From Treponema sp. (GTDB lineage Bacteria > Spirochaetota > Spirochaetia > Treponematales > Breznakiellaceae), in assembly GCA_031266255.1 (NCBI GenBank), contig JAISBK010000150.1, forward strand, positions 1-23,360: DNA of 23,360 bases, written 5' to 3'. A program made the translations under genes and the position numbers. Of this stretch, positions 14,969-21,414 are shown one piece after another (positions within the stretch are counted from its first letter, which is position 1; each line of letters starts with the position of its first letter). Below the pieces are notes generated by a model. It did no database searches. It saw only the letters and a program-made list of their open reading frames with translations, and was not told the DNA's origin.

Positions 14969-15027
14969 GTCTATTATCGGTATATACTTTTTATAGACCT
15001 TTATAGTAATATATACCAAAAATAGAC
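14969..15027. repeat. Nested inverted repeats in an AT-rich intergenic stretch
   Basis: GTCTATT (14969-14975) pairs with AATAGAC (15021-15027), and inside it GGTATATA (14979-14986) pairs with TATATACC (15010-15017). It lies upstream of the decayed exported gene starting at 15087, and could be an operator or an RNA hairpin. Nothing else is evident between 14824 and 15086. Confidence 0.4.
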
Positions 15028-15086
15028 CAAAATTGCATTGTCAATAGAGAAAAAAGGACTATAGTTATTATGAAAAGGAGGACCTC

Positions 15087-15570
15087 ATGAAAAAGGTCAT
15101 TGCTTTACTGATGATAGTGGCGGTTCCAGGGACATCATATCATCTGATTCGACAGTACCAAGAACTATAATACCAAACCACAACCCTTTCAGCTCGCGCC
15201 GGTATAAACTGAGCGATAACTCACCATTGCATGAACGAGACATTCGGTTTCTATTGAATACTATACCTGCTAATGATTCCGTACTAAGGCAGGAAAATGA
15301 CTTGAGTATGGTTTCTCCGAAAAGTCATTCAACCCAAATCTAATAAAAAATATATCAGTTGGTGTTCAAGTAGGATCGATATTAGGTTATATTATAACTG
15401 ACAAGATGAGGTCCTATAAAACTGATGAAGCCATTCGTAATTACAATCTATTCATTATGGGGGTTCCAGTTTCTGGTGTGAAGATTTCAATATTAAAATT
15501 TGACTTGACAAAGTCAAATTTATTTTGGATACTTTTAAAAGACCCTATGAGTCTAAAGGAGTTTTTATGA
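15087..15570 (+). pseudogene. Decayed gene for an exported protein
   Basis: A strong AAAAGGAGG lies 5 nt before ATG 15087, which begins a signal-peptide-like MKKVIALLMIVAV; the frame stops at 15168-15170. A second protein-like frame is open from 15301 to the stop at 15568-15570, with segments such as ISVGVQVGSILGYIITDK and NYNLFIMGVPVSGVKI. These have the look of a treponeme exported protein. The pieces do not share one frame and there is no start for the second, so I read them as the remains of one gene broken by deletions and frameshifts. The family is not identified. Confidence 0.45.
15496..15533 (+). promoter_or_regulatory. Promoter with palindromic operator for the TRL-like lipoprotein
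   Basis: The -35 TTGACA (15505-15510) and -10 GATACT (15528-15533) are 17 nt apart. The -35 lies in the loop of a perfect inverted repeat, AAATTTGAC (15496-15504) and GTCAAATTT (15513-15521). The predicted start near 15540 excludes the ATG at 15525 and fits the ATG at 15567. Confidence 0.55.
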
Positions 15571-15851
15571 GAAATAGTTTTATAGGTATTTTGACGGCGC
15601 TTATTGTTTTAATGACCGTAAGTTGTGCAACGATTACGGTTCCTACTGGAGTCACTAACAATCCTATCGGGCAGAAAACAGGAACAGCATCAGGGATGAT
15701 CATTCTTGGGTTATTCGGTACTGCCAACGCAAGCGTTTACGAAGCAGCAAAAAATGGCGGTATTACCACCATATCAACGGTTGATACAGAGACCATACTG
15801 TATTTTGGTGGTATTGTGATGAAAGTTACCACAACCGTAACCGGAGAATAA
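15567..15851 (+). CDS. TRL-like family lipoprotein
   Basis: A 94-residue protein beginning MRNSFIGILTALIVLMTVSC, a signal peptide with a lipobox at Cys20. The mature part matches the TRL-like family: PIGQKTGTASGMIILGLFGTANAS, then AAKNGGITTISTVDT and a final TTTVTGE. The function of the family is not established. ATG 15567 has AAAGGAG 5-6 nt upstream and lies downstream of the predicted transcription start; the ATG at 15525 does not. It overlaps the stop of the decayed upstream frame (ATGA). It is on the plus strand, unlike most genes left of the origin, and converges with cobS. Confidence 0.75.
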   Translation: MRNSFIGILTALIVLMTVSCATITVPTGVTNNPIGQKTGTASGMIILGLFGTANASVYEAAKNGGITTISTVDTETILYFGGIVMKVTTTVTGE

Positions 15852-15862
15852 CAAGCGCGTTC

Positions 15863-15899
15863 AGCCTGTCTAGAAAACAACCAATCTTTTAGACAGGCT
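15863..15899. terminator. Inverted repeat between convergent genes, possible terminator
   Basis: AGCCTGTCTA (15863-15872) is complementary to TAGACAGGCT (15890-15899), with a further A/T extension. It lies between the TRL-like gene and cobS. No clear T run follows on either strand, so termination may be weak. Confidence 0.45.
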
Positions 15900-15911
15900 T
15901 AAAAATCTATT

Positions 15912-16694
15912 TCACCGAAATGCAAAGATCAGCACACAGGCTACCCCAAGATGGAGGACCTCGGAAATTTCCACCGCAGCTCCCAAGGTGTCTCCGGTAT
16001 AGCCTCCTAGTTGGTCTTTGTACAGACGGGCAAAAAATACCGACACCAGAGGACTTACCAAGGGGACGGCCAGGAGGATGAGGCCTCTTTGCTCAGGAGC
16101 TTTAAAAATCAAGAGAAGCGCGAACCAGAGGACTAGACCCGTGAAAAGTCCTGCGATTGCCCGATATGGCCGGGCATCCTTTGCGAGGGCACCAAGTCCT
16201 GAGGGTTTGGCAGGTCCGGTCAAGGCAGGAATCAGAGCCGCGCTAAACCGTCCACTTATGGGGTAAGCTAAAAGGATGGCCGGGAAATGAGCAATCCAGG
16301 GAAATAGGGTATAGAGCAGTGCCCCCTTGAGGCTGAGAATCGCAAACCCGGCGAAAAATCCATACACCCCGATCCGCGAATCCTTGAGTACTTCCAGACG
16401 CTTTTCCCGATCAAAGACCCCAAGGAATGCGTCAGCGGTATCCATAAGCCCATCAAGATGAAAGAGATTAAACCCCAAGTATTGACCGGTAAGACTCAGG
16501 ATAACCGCAATGAGTGGACTTTTGGTGAGGAGATAGACACCTCCAAGAACCAGGGTGCCTAACAAAGCAGGAACTATTCCGGTAATGGGCAGGTAGAAAT
16601 CCATCCGGGAAACATCGAATTTTCCCCCCATAAAACGTCCGGTGATAGGGAACCGGGAAACCAGGCTCAGGGTGGAAAGAAACTGGTTAAACAC
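15912..16694 (-). CDS. cobS: Adenosylcobinamide-GDP ribazoletransferase (cobalamin synthase) CobS
   Basis: Membrane enzyme that joins adenosylcobinamide-GDP with alpha-ribazole (phosphate), the last main step in cobamide assembly. The 260-residue protein has several membrane helices and the family's motifs: FLSTLSLVSRFPI near the start, the acidic HLDGLMDTADAFLG segment (metal and substrate binding), DSRIGVYG, and a late GGYTGDTLGA. I chose the GTG at 16694, which gives the usual N-terminus 14 nt after the cobT stop; no clear ribosome site is seen. The frame extends to 16850 inside cobT, which I reject. It is coupled to cobT, which makes its alpha-ribazole phosphate substrate. Confidence 0.92.
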   Translation of the reverse strand: MFNQFLSTLSLVSRFPITGRFMGGKFDVSRMDFYLPITGIVPALLGTLVLGGVYLLTKSPLIAVILSLTGQYLGFNLFHLDGLMDTADAFLGVFDREKRLEVLKDSRIGVYGFFAGFAILSLKGALLYTLFPWIAHFPAILLAYPISGRFSAALIPALTGPAKPSGLGALAKDARPYRAIAGLFTGLVLWFALLLIFKAPEQRGLILLAVPLVSPLVSVFFARLYKDQLGGYTGDTLGAAVEISEVLHLGVACVLIFAFR

Positions 16695-16710
16695 ACCAAA
16701 AGGGCTGTTT

Positions 16711-17817
16711 TTAATACTTCTCTTCCAGAATATCGCTCCCGGAAACCTGGGCCTGGGAGAAAGACGCCATAGTACGGGCCGCCAGAACCGCCAATTCAAT
16801 GATATAGCCGCCGATAACTGCGCCAGTACCCTCTCCCAAGTGCATATCAAGGGATACGATTGGAGATAGGCCCAGCTTATCCAAGATTGGACGATGCCCT
16901 AGTACCTTGGATTGATGCCCTGCAAACAGGAACTCTTTCACCTGAGGGTTTATCATAGCGGCTATATACGCAGCAGCGCTTACCGGGAAGCCGTCAAGGA
17001 CACAGCCTATCCCCTTTCCTGCAAGCCCTAGGATAAAACCGCTCATCATCCCCAGGTCAAAAGAACCAAGCTGTTCTATAATGGCCTCTCCGGTTTGCGC
17101 AGGCTTACGAAGAGCCACCCCTTCTTGGATGATCCGCTTCTTGTGTTCCAGCCGTTTTTGGTCAATGCCGGTTCCCCGATCTACCATTTCATCCGGGGAG
17201 AACCCCGCGGCAATGAGCATGGCCGCTGCGGTGCTGGTGTTTCCAATACCCAAGTCCCCAATAGCCACAAGATCATAGCCTTGTTCCTGAGCATCATCGG
17301 CTAAACGCTTACCCTGTTCCAGGGTTTTGCTTACATCCTCGGGGTTCATGGCCGAAGTTTTATAAAAATTTCGGCAGCCATTTCCGATTTTTGCTCTGAT
17401 GAAACGATTCCCCGCCGGGAGTTCTTCATCAGGGGGAAACTCTCCTTTTACCCCGGCATCGACGGCGATCACTTCCCAGCCCGTGCCTTTTGCCAAGGCA
17501 TTGATCCCCGCTCCACCGGAAAGCATGTTCAGCACCATCTGATAGGTAACTTCCGGGGGATACAAGGATACCCCTTCTTCGACGATGCCCTGATCTCCGG
17601 CAAATACATAAATCCCCTTCTTTGCAATCTGAGGGGGAACCTGGTTTTGAATCCCTGCTAACTTGATACAATAAGTTTCCAGTTTTCCTAAGCTACCCCG
17701 GGGCTTGGTAAGATTATCCAGATGAGCAAGCATGGCAGTCTCAATTTTTTGCCTTACTAAAGGCGAGTTTAGATTCTCCTTGGGATGAGGAGATCCTTCG
17801 CTGAAATACGGTATCAT
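16711..17817 (-). CDS. cobT: Nicotinate-nucleotide-dimethylbenzimidazole phosphoribosyltransferase CobT
   Basis: Transfers phosphoribose from nicotinate mononucleotide to a lower-ligand base such as 5,6-dimethylbenzimidazole, giving alpha-ribazole phosphate for CobS. The 368-residue protein shows KPRGSLGKLE (residues 38-47), FAGDQGIVEEGVSLYP, the GDLGIGNTSTAAAM motif and DMHLGEGTGA, whose Glu is the catalytic base in Salmonella CobT. The ATG 17817 is needed to give the normal N-terminus. No ribosome site precedes it, and a consensus promoter lies so close that the mRNA would be nearly leaderless. No lower-ligand synthesis gene is nearby. Confidence 0.95.
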   Translation of the reverse strand: MIPYFSEGSPHPKENLNSPLVRQKIETAMLAHLDNLTKPRGSLGKLETYCIKLAGIQNQVPPQIAKKGIYVFAGDQGIVEEGVSLYPPEVTYQMVLNMLSGGAGINALAKGTGWEVIAVDAGVKGEFPPDEELPAGNRFIRAKIGNGCRNFYKTSAMNPEDVSKTLEQGKRLADDAQEQGYDLVAIGDLGIGNTSTAAAMLIAAGFSPDEMVDRGTGIDQKRLEHKKRIIQEGVALRKPAQTGEAIIEQLGSFDLGMMSGFILGLAGKGIGCVLDGFPVSAAAYIAAMINPQVKEFLFAGHQSKVLGHRPILDKLGLSPIVSLDMHLGEGTGAVIGGYIIELAVLAARTMASFSQAQVSGSDILEEKY

Positions 17818-17826
17818 GATTTTTTG

Positions 17827-17855
17827 ATGATACGTAAACCGGGGAATACCGTCAA
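17827..17855 (-). promoter_or_regulatory. Sigma-70 promoter for cobT, implying a nearly leaderless mRNA
   Basis: On the minus strand TTGACG (17850-17855) and TATCAT (17827-17832) are 17 nt apart. Only 9 nt (17818-17826) separate the -10 from the cobT ATG. Confidence 0.6.
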
Positions 17856-17916
17856 GGGATTTAGGGCTGCTCGTGTATAACCAAAACAGCTTGATGGTTG
17901 GGCCTTGTTCTTATGC

Positions 17917-18321
17917 TTAGATAGCCTCATTATATTCTGGAAGAGAAGTCATATTAAGCGCAGCGTATACTTTCTTCTCAAGAATCTCAGGGGTGATAGG
18001 TTTTATGATATAATCTTTCACAGTGCCATACTTGGAAGCGCGTTTAATAAGATCCGGAGTTGCATGGGAGGATATAAAGATAACGGGCACATCTTGGGCG
18101 TTGGGAGAATCCTTTATCGTTTCTAGGAAATCGAAGCCTGACATACCAGGCATTTCAATATCCAGTAAAATAAGCGCAATTTTTTCACTATTCAATATAG
18201 TAAGTGCCAGTTTACCGGATTTAGCCAAACGTATATCGAATTGTTTTTCCAATAATACCTTGATAGTTCTCAAGTTCATAGACATATCATCAATGGCTAA
18301 AATAACCTTTTTTTCCTGCAT
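17917..18321 (-). CDS. Stand-alone CheY-like response regulator receiver (RR1)
   Basis: Single receiver domain of 134 residues with no output domain. Residues: acidic pair Asp11-Asp12, phosphoacceptor Asp54 in LILLDIEMPGMSG, Ser84 at the switch position, Lys107 in IIKPI. Compared with its neighbour it has one extra residue just before the KDY motif (KYGTVKDY against KAGAKDY). This lies in the beta5-side loop. A strong AGGAGG lies 8 nt before the ATG. It is 61 bp downstream of RR2 and is clearly a tandem duplicate of it. No kinase is next to the pair, so the partner is unknown; a role in chemotaxis-type signalling or in binding another protein is inference. Confidence 0.9.
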   Translation of the reverse strand: MQEKKVILAIDDMSMNLRTIKVLLEKQFDIRLAKSGKLALTILNSEKIALILLDIEMPGMSGFDFLETIKDSPNAQDVPVIFISSHATPDLIKRASKYGTVKDYIIKPITPEILEKKVYAALNMTSLPEYNEAI

Positions 18322-18382
18322 CAGATATTCCTCCTCGTTCTATATCTTTGTAGTCTCATAATCTGTAACCGGATTATGCAGA

Positions 18383-18805
18383 TCATTGTGGGGGAAGCGC
18401 AATGGCTTTACCATCTTTAGTGATGTAAATATCTTGCATATTGAGCGCAGCATATACCTTTTTTTGTAGAACTGCAGGCTCAAACGGCTTCATCACATAA
18501 TCCTTTGCTCCAGCCTTGGTAGCTCGGGCAATCAATTCAGTTGACGCATGAGAAGTTACAAAAATAACCGGCACATCTTTAGCCCGGTCAAGTTTTTTAA
18601 GTACATCCAGAAATTCAAAGCCTGACATACCAGGCATTTCAATATCCAATAAAATAAGATCGACTTTACTGGAACCTAATATGGATAACGCAATCTCTCC
18701 AGATTTGGCCAAACGGACATTAAACTGTTTATCCAAGATCACTTGAATGGTTCTTAGATTCATTGACATATCATCAACAGCTAAGATTACTTTTCTCTCT
18801 TCCAT
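18383..18805 (-). CDS. Stand-alone CheY-like response regulator receiver (RR2)
   Basis: Single receiver domain of 140 residues with a 16-residue C-terminal tail after the fold. Residues: Asp11-Asp12, phosphoacceptor Asp54 in LILLDIEMPGMSG, Thr84 and Lys106 in VMKPF, all canonical. It shares long identical stretches with RR1 (DDMSMNLRTI, RLAKSG, LDIEMPGMSGF, KKVYAALNM), showing duplication. AAAGGAG precedes the ATG, and a sigma-70 promoter lies about 80 nt upstream. It probably heads a two-gene transcript with RR1. Confidence 0.9.
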   Translation of the reverse strand: MEERKVILAVDDMSMNLRTIQVILDKQFNVRLAKSGEIALSILGSSKVDLILLDIEMPGMSGFEFLDVLKKLDRAKDVPVIFVTSHASTELIARATKAGAKDYVMKPFEPAVLQKKVYAALNMQDIYITKDGKAIALPPQ

Positions 18806-18884
18806 AAAAATACTCCTTTAAAATGATTCTCTGATTACTACCTTTGATGGTGATGTTTGTTATATTTTTTACTAGATAACTACC

Positions 18885-18913
18885 ATAATAGTAAAATGCT
18901 GCGTCTATTACAA
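18885..18913 (-). promoter_or_regulatory. Sigma-70 promoter for the receiver pair
   Basis: On the minus strand TTGTAA (18908-18913) and TATTAT (18885-18890) are separated by 17 nt. They lie 79 nt before the RR2 start, between it and the yejA stop. Confidence 0.5.
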
Positions 18914-18982
18914 GAGATGAGGATTTACCGGGGTTCAAGAAAGTATACTTTTTTTAAAGTTTTATGATTTTTTTAATTTGAT

Positions 18983-20782
18983 TTAGGGAGCAATCCACCA
19001 GGTGTCTAAGCCTAATGAATATCGGGGATGCATCGTTGGTTTGCGAAGCTTCTGGTTATAAGCTATCCGAAACTTAGAGGTATGCCATTGGGGAAGTACA
19101 TAATGATTCCAGGTAAGCACCCGATCCAAAGCTCGGCCCCATGCAAGCAGTCCTGTCGCATCTTCCTGTCGGGCAATGATTCCTTCCACCAGATAATTAA
19201 GTGCTGGATCCCGAACCCCTGCGAGGTTGTAAGTAGAATCAATGTAATCGGAATGCCATGAAAGGGCTAACGACGAACTTGGATATGATTCAGCAGAAAA
19301 CCCTCGAGCCAGCAGGTCATAATCCCGAGAGCGCATACGGTTTACGAATTGGCTTACGTCCACCATACGGATATACATATCAATACCGAAACGGGCAAGG
19401 TTCCGTTGAAGCGGGATCGCAATTTTTTCAGAGTTGGGGCTATAAATTAACAGTTCAAACCGCATCTGTTCTCCGGTTATTTTATGAACCATTTTTCCTT
19501 TACGGAGTTCCCAGCCTGCTTCGTTAAACAAGAGCATAGCTTCCCGCATTTGAGGCCGGATAAATCCAGAACCGTCGGTTATGGGAGGATTGTATTCTTT
19601 GGTGAAAACCTCCGGGGGGATCTGGTCTCGAATAGGCTCTAGGACTGCTCGTTCCTCTGGAGAAGGAAGCCCTGATGCTGCGTATTGGGTGTTTTGAAAG
19701 TAACTTCTGGTTCTGGTGTACTGATTGTAAAATAAATTTTGGTTTATCCATTCAAAATCTAAAAAATAATTGATGGCCATTCTGATCCGGCGATCTTGAA
19801 ACACTGGCCGTTCGGTGTTGATGTTAAAGGCAGACATAGGACTGGGAATCTCATGGGATATTTCTTCTTTAACGAGAAGACCGGAAGTAAAAGCAGGTCC
19901 TGAGTATTGAGTAACCCATTTTTCAATATCCCCTTCACTACGGAAGTCGTATGCTCCTGATTTAAAGGCTTCCAAGGCAACCGTATCATCCCGATAATAA
20001 TCATAACGAATACTATCAAAGTTATAGTGCCCTTTATTAACCGGTAGGTCTTGAGCCCAATAATCTTTAACTCGTTCCAGAATTACATATTGCCCTATCT
20101 TATAATCATTGACTCGGTATGCCCCGGTACCTAACGGAGGGATTGAGAGCGGTTCGGAAAAATTGTGTTGTTCCCAGAATCGTTTAGGAAAAATCGTTGT
20201 TCCTCCTAATGCACACATTTTTTCCTTGTCTCCTGGTTCGAGGAGATCAAAACGGACCCGGTTTCCAGGAAGAACCTGAGCGGTGATCCCTTTATAATAC
20301 GTTTTAAATTGGGGAACCCCTTTTTCATAGAAGGTATTGAAGGAAAAGGCTACATCATCTGCGGTCAGGGCTTGCCCTTCTTGATCCTTTGCCTTAGGAT
20401 TTATCGAGAAAATGATGAAACTATAATCTACCGCGTATTCTACACTTTCTGCAATAAGAGGATATAGGACATCATCCTCATCTTTAGAATTGATCATAAG
20501 AGAGTCGTAGAAATACTCTGATCCTTCAGTACAGTCTCCCCGTAAAGCATACCGATGAAAGTTATCATACGTACCAATGGCATAGCGATTAAGGGTTCCT
20601 CCTTTGGGGGCATTGGGATTTACATAATTAAAATGGGTGAATCCAGGGTTATATTGCGGGGTTCCCCGGAGGGATAAACGGGTAGTTTTGATAGTTTGAG
20701 GTTCCTCAGAATTTGGAGTTTGGGTATAGAGAGAGGAGAAAGTATTAAGTATGCATAAAAAGACAAGGCAGTACTTTTTCAT
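18983..20782 (-). CDS. yejA: YejA-type extracellular peptide-binding protein (SBP family 5)
   Basis: Periplasmic solute-binding component of an ABC importer of the YejABEF type, which in E. coli takes up peptides including microcin C. The 599-residue protein has a signal peptide (MKKYCLVFLCILNTFSSLYT). It then follows E. coli YejA closely: FNYVNPNAPKGGTLNRYAIG, YDNFHRYALRG, YPLIAESVEYA, VPQFKTYYKG, FDSIRYDYYRDD, RSYFQNTQYAASG, NRMRSRDYD, ALDRVLTWNHYVLPQW and SLGLDTWW at the end. Full length. No yejB, yejE or yejF lies in the window. The promoter TTGACA-N18-TAAAGT leaves only 15 nt before the ATG, with no ribosome site. It is the first gene left of the putative origin. Confidence 0.93.
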   Translation of the reverse strand: MKKYCLVFLCILNTFSSLYTQTPNSEEPQTIKTTRLSLRGTPQYNPGFTHFNYVNPNAPKGGTLNRYAIGTYDNFHRYALRGDCTEGSEYFYDSLMINSKDEDDVLYPLIAESVEYAVDYSFIIFSINPKAKDQEGQALTADDVAFSFNTFYEKGVPQFKTYYKGITAQVLPGNRVRFDLLEPGDKEKMCALGGTTIFPKRFWEQHNFSEPLSIPPLGTGAYRVNDYKIGQYVILERVKDYWAQDLPVNKGHYNFDSIRYDYYRDDTVALEAFKSGAYDFRSEGDIEKWVTQYSGPAFTSGLLVKEEISHEIPSPMSAFNINTERPVFQDRRIRMAINYFLDFEWINQNLFYNQYTRTRSYFQNTQYAASGLPSPEERAVLEPIRDQIPPEVFTKEYNPPITDGSGFIRPQMREAMLLFNEAGWELRKGKMVHKITGEQMRFELLIYSPNSEKIAIPLQRNLARFGIDMYIRMVDVSQFVNRMRSRDYDLLARGFSAESYPSSSLALSWHSDYIDSTYNLAGVRDPALNYLVEGIIARQEDATGLLAWGRALDRVLTWNHYVLPQWHTSKFRIAYNQKLRKPTMHPRYSLGLDTWWIAP

Positions 20783-20797
20783 ATTATTCTGATTTTT

Positions 20798-20827
20798 ACT
20801 TTATCATGGAATTCTAGGGATTGTCAA
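20798..20827 (-). promoter_or_regulatory. Sigma-70 promoter for yejA
   Basis: On the minus strand TTGACA (20822-20827) and TAAAGT (20798-20803) are 18 nt apart. Only 15 nt lie between the -10 and the yejA ATG, so the leader would be about 8 nt. Confidence 0.55.
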
Positions 20828-20908
20828 GGTCTTAAAGCTGAGGATAATGGGTAAAATACTGCCGGATATGTGCTCAATTTTTGATGAAAACCGGGTGATT
20901 TTTTCGTT

Positions 20909-20928
20909 ATTTGACTTTTTGTCAAAAA
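20909..20928. repeat. Short inverted repeat left of the origin
   Basis: TTTGAC and GTCAAA are separated by a T5 loop and followed by A-rich sequence on the plus strand. It may be a small hairpin. Nothing else recognisable lies in 20828-20954. Confidence 0.3.
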
Positions 20929-20954
20929 ATGAAGAAAACCTGAAAAAATCGCAG

Positions 20955-21267
20955 CCCCTACTAACTACTAGAAGTTTATATATAATATTAGTAGTAGTAG
21001 TAGGGGGTGTGCAAATGTGCATAACTTCATCAATTTCCTTATAAGATAAAGAGATAATTCGATTTTTAATGTGCATAACTTGTTGATAAGTAGGCCGAGT
21101 TATGCACATATACGCACATACCCCTGAAGTTATTAACAAGTTATGCACATTTTTGCCCGAGTTATGCACATTTTTGCCCGAGTTATCAACAATCTATGCA
21201 CATGTTATCAACAGGTTATCAACAAGTTATGCACATTTTTGCCCGAGTTATGCACATGTTATGCACA
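20955..21267. other. oriC: Putative chromosomal replication origin (oriC)
   Basis: From left to right there are five parts. A CCCCTACTAACTACTA arm lies at 20955-20970. An AT-rich core (TTTATATATAATATT) follows within 20971-20988. Five TAG triplets at 20989-21003 match the DnaA-trio motif, and a G cluster lies at 21003-21007. Then come 14 DnaA-box-like 9-mers. TTATGCACA (fits TTATNCACA) starts at 21100, 21141, 21162, 21227, 21248 and 21259 on plus, and at 21016 and 21070 on minus. TTATCAACA starts at 21183, 21205 and 21216 on plus, and at 21081 on minus. TTATTAACA is at 21130 and CTATGCACA at 21194. The order trio, G cluster, box on one strand is that of the basal unwinding system described in Bacillus. 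Gene orientation diverges here. No dnaA is visible; a DnaA-titration site is the main alternative. Confidence 0.75.
21140..21247 (+). repeat. 21-bp direct repeats containing DnaA boxes
   Basis: GTTATGCACATTTTTGCCCGA occurs in tandem at 21140-21160 and 21161-21181, and again at 21226-21246, with TTATCAACA-type boxes in between. The repeat length equals two helical turns. Confidence 0.85.
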
Positions 21268-21277
21268 TTTTTGGAGA

Positions 21278-21308
21278 GCATAAAAAACAGAAAAACTGTT
21301 TTTTATGC
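21278..21308. repeat. Perfect 13-bp inverted repeat next to the origin
   Basis: GCATAAAAAACAG (21278-21290) and CTGTTTTTTATGC (21296-21308) are exactly complementary around an A5 loop. It lies 10 bp after the last DnaA box and 106 bp before the chemoreceptor ATG. A TATAAT at 21334-21339 could be that gene's -10, but I see no good -35. Confidence 0.7.
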
Positions 21309-21414
21309 GACCCTCTTGATCTTTCTTGAAAACTATAATATTACTGAAATAAATACAAATGAGTTCGTTGGTGGTGGACAACTTGATGAACTCATTGCTA
21401 TCCGAGGTTTTGGT

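Noticed and set aside
16695..16850. 52-residue N-terminal extension of CobS
   Set aside because: It lies inside cobT in another frame and would add a basic, Trp-rich segment that the family lacks.
17818..17916. Cobalamin riboswitch upstream of cobT
   Set aside because: The promoter lies 9 nt before the start codon, so there is no leader to hold a riboswitch, and no B12-box-like sequence is visible.
21100..21267. CRISPR-like array of short repeats
   Set aside because: The repeated unit is a 9-mer DnaA box with 2-bp or 12-bp gaps, and some gaps are themselves repeated. There are no unique spacers of 25-40 bp and no cas genes.
21270..21414. N-terminal extension of the chemoreceptor into the origin
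   Set aside because: The frame is open upstream, but there is no ribosome site, and the ATG at 21415 has GAGG at the right distance and begins with a normal membrane helix.
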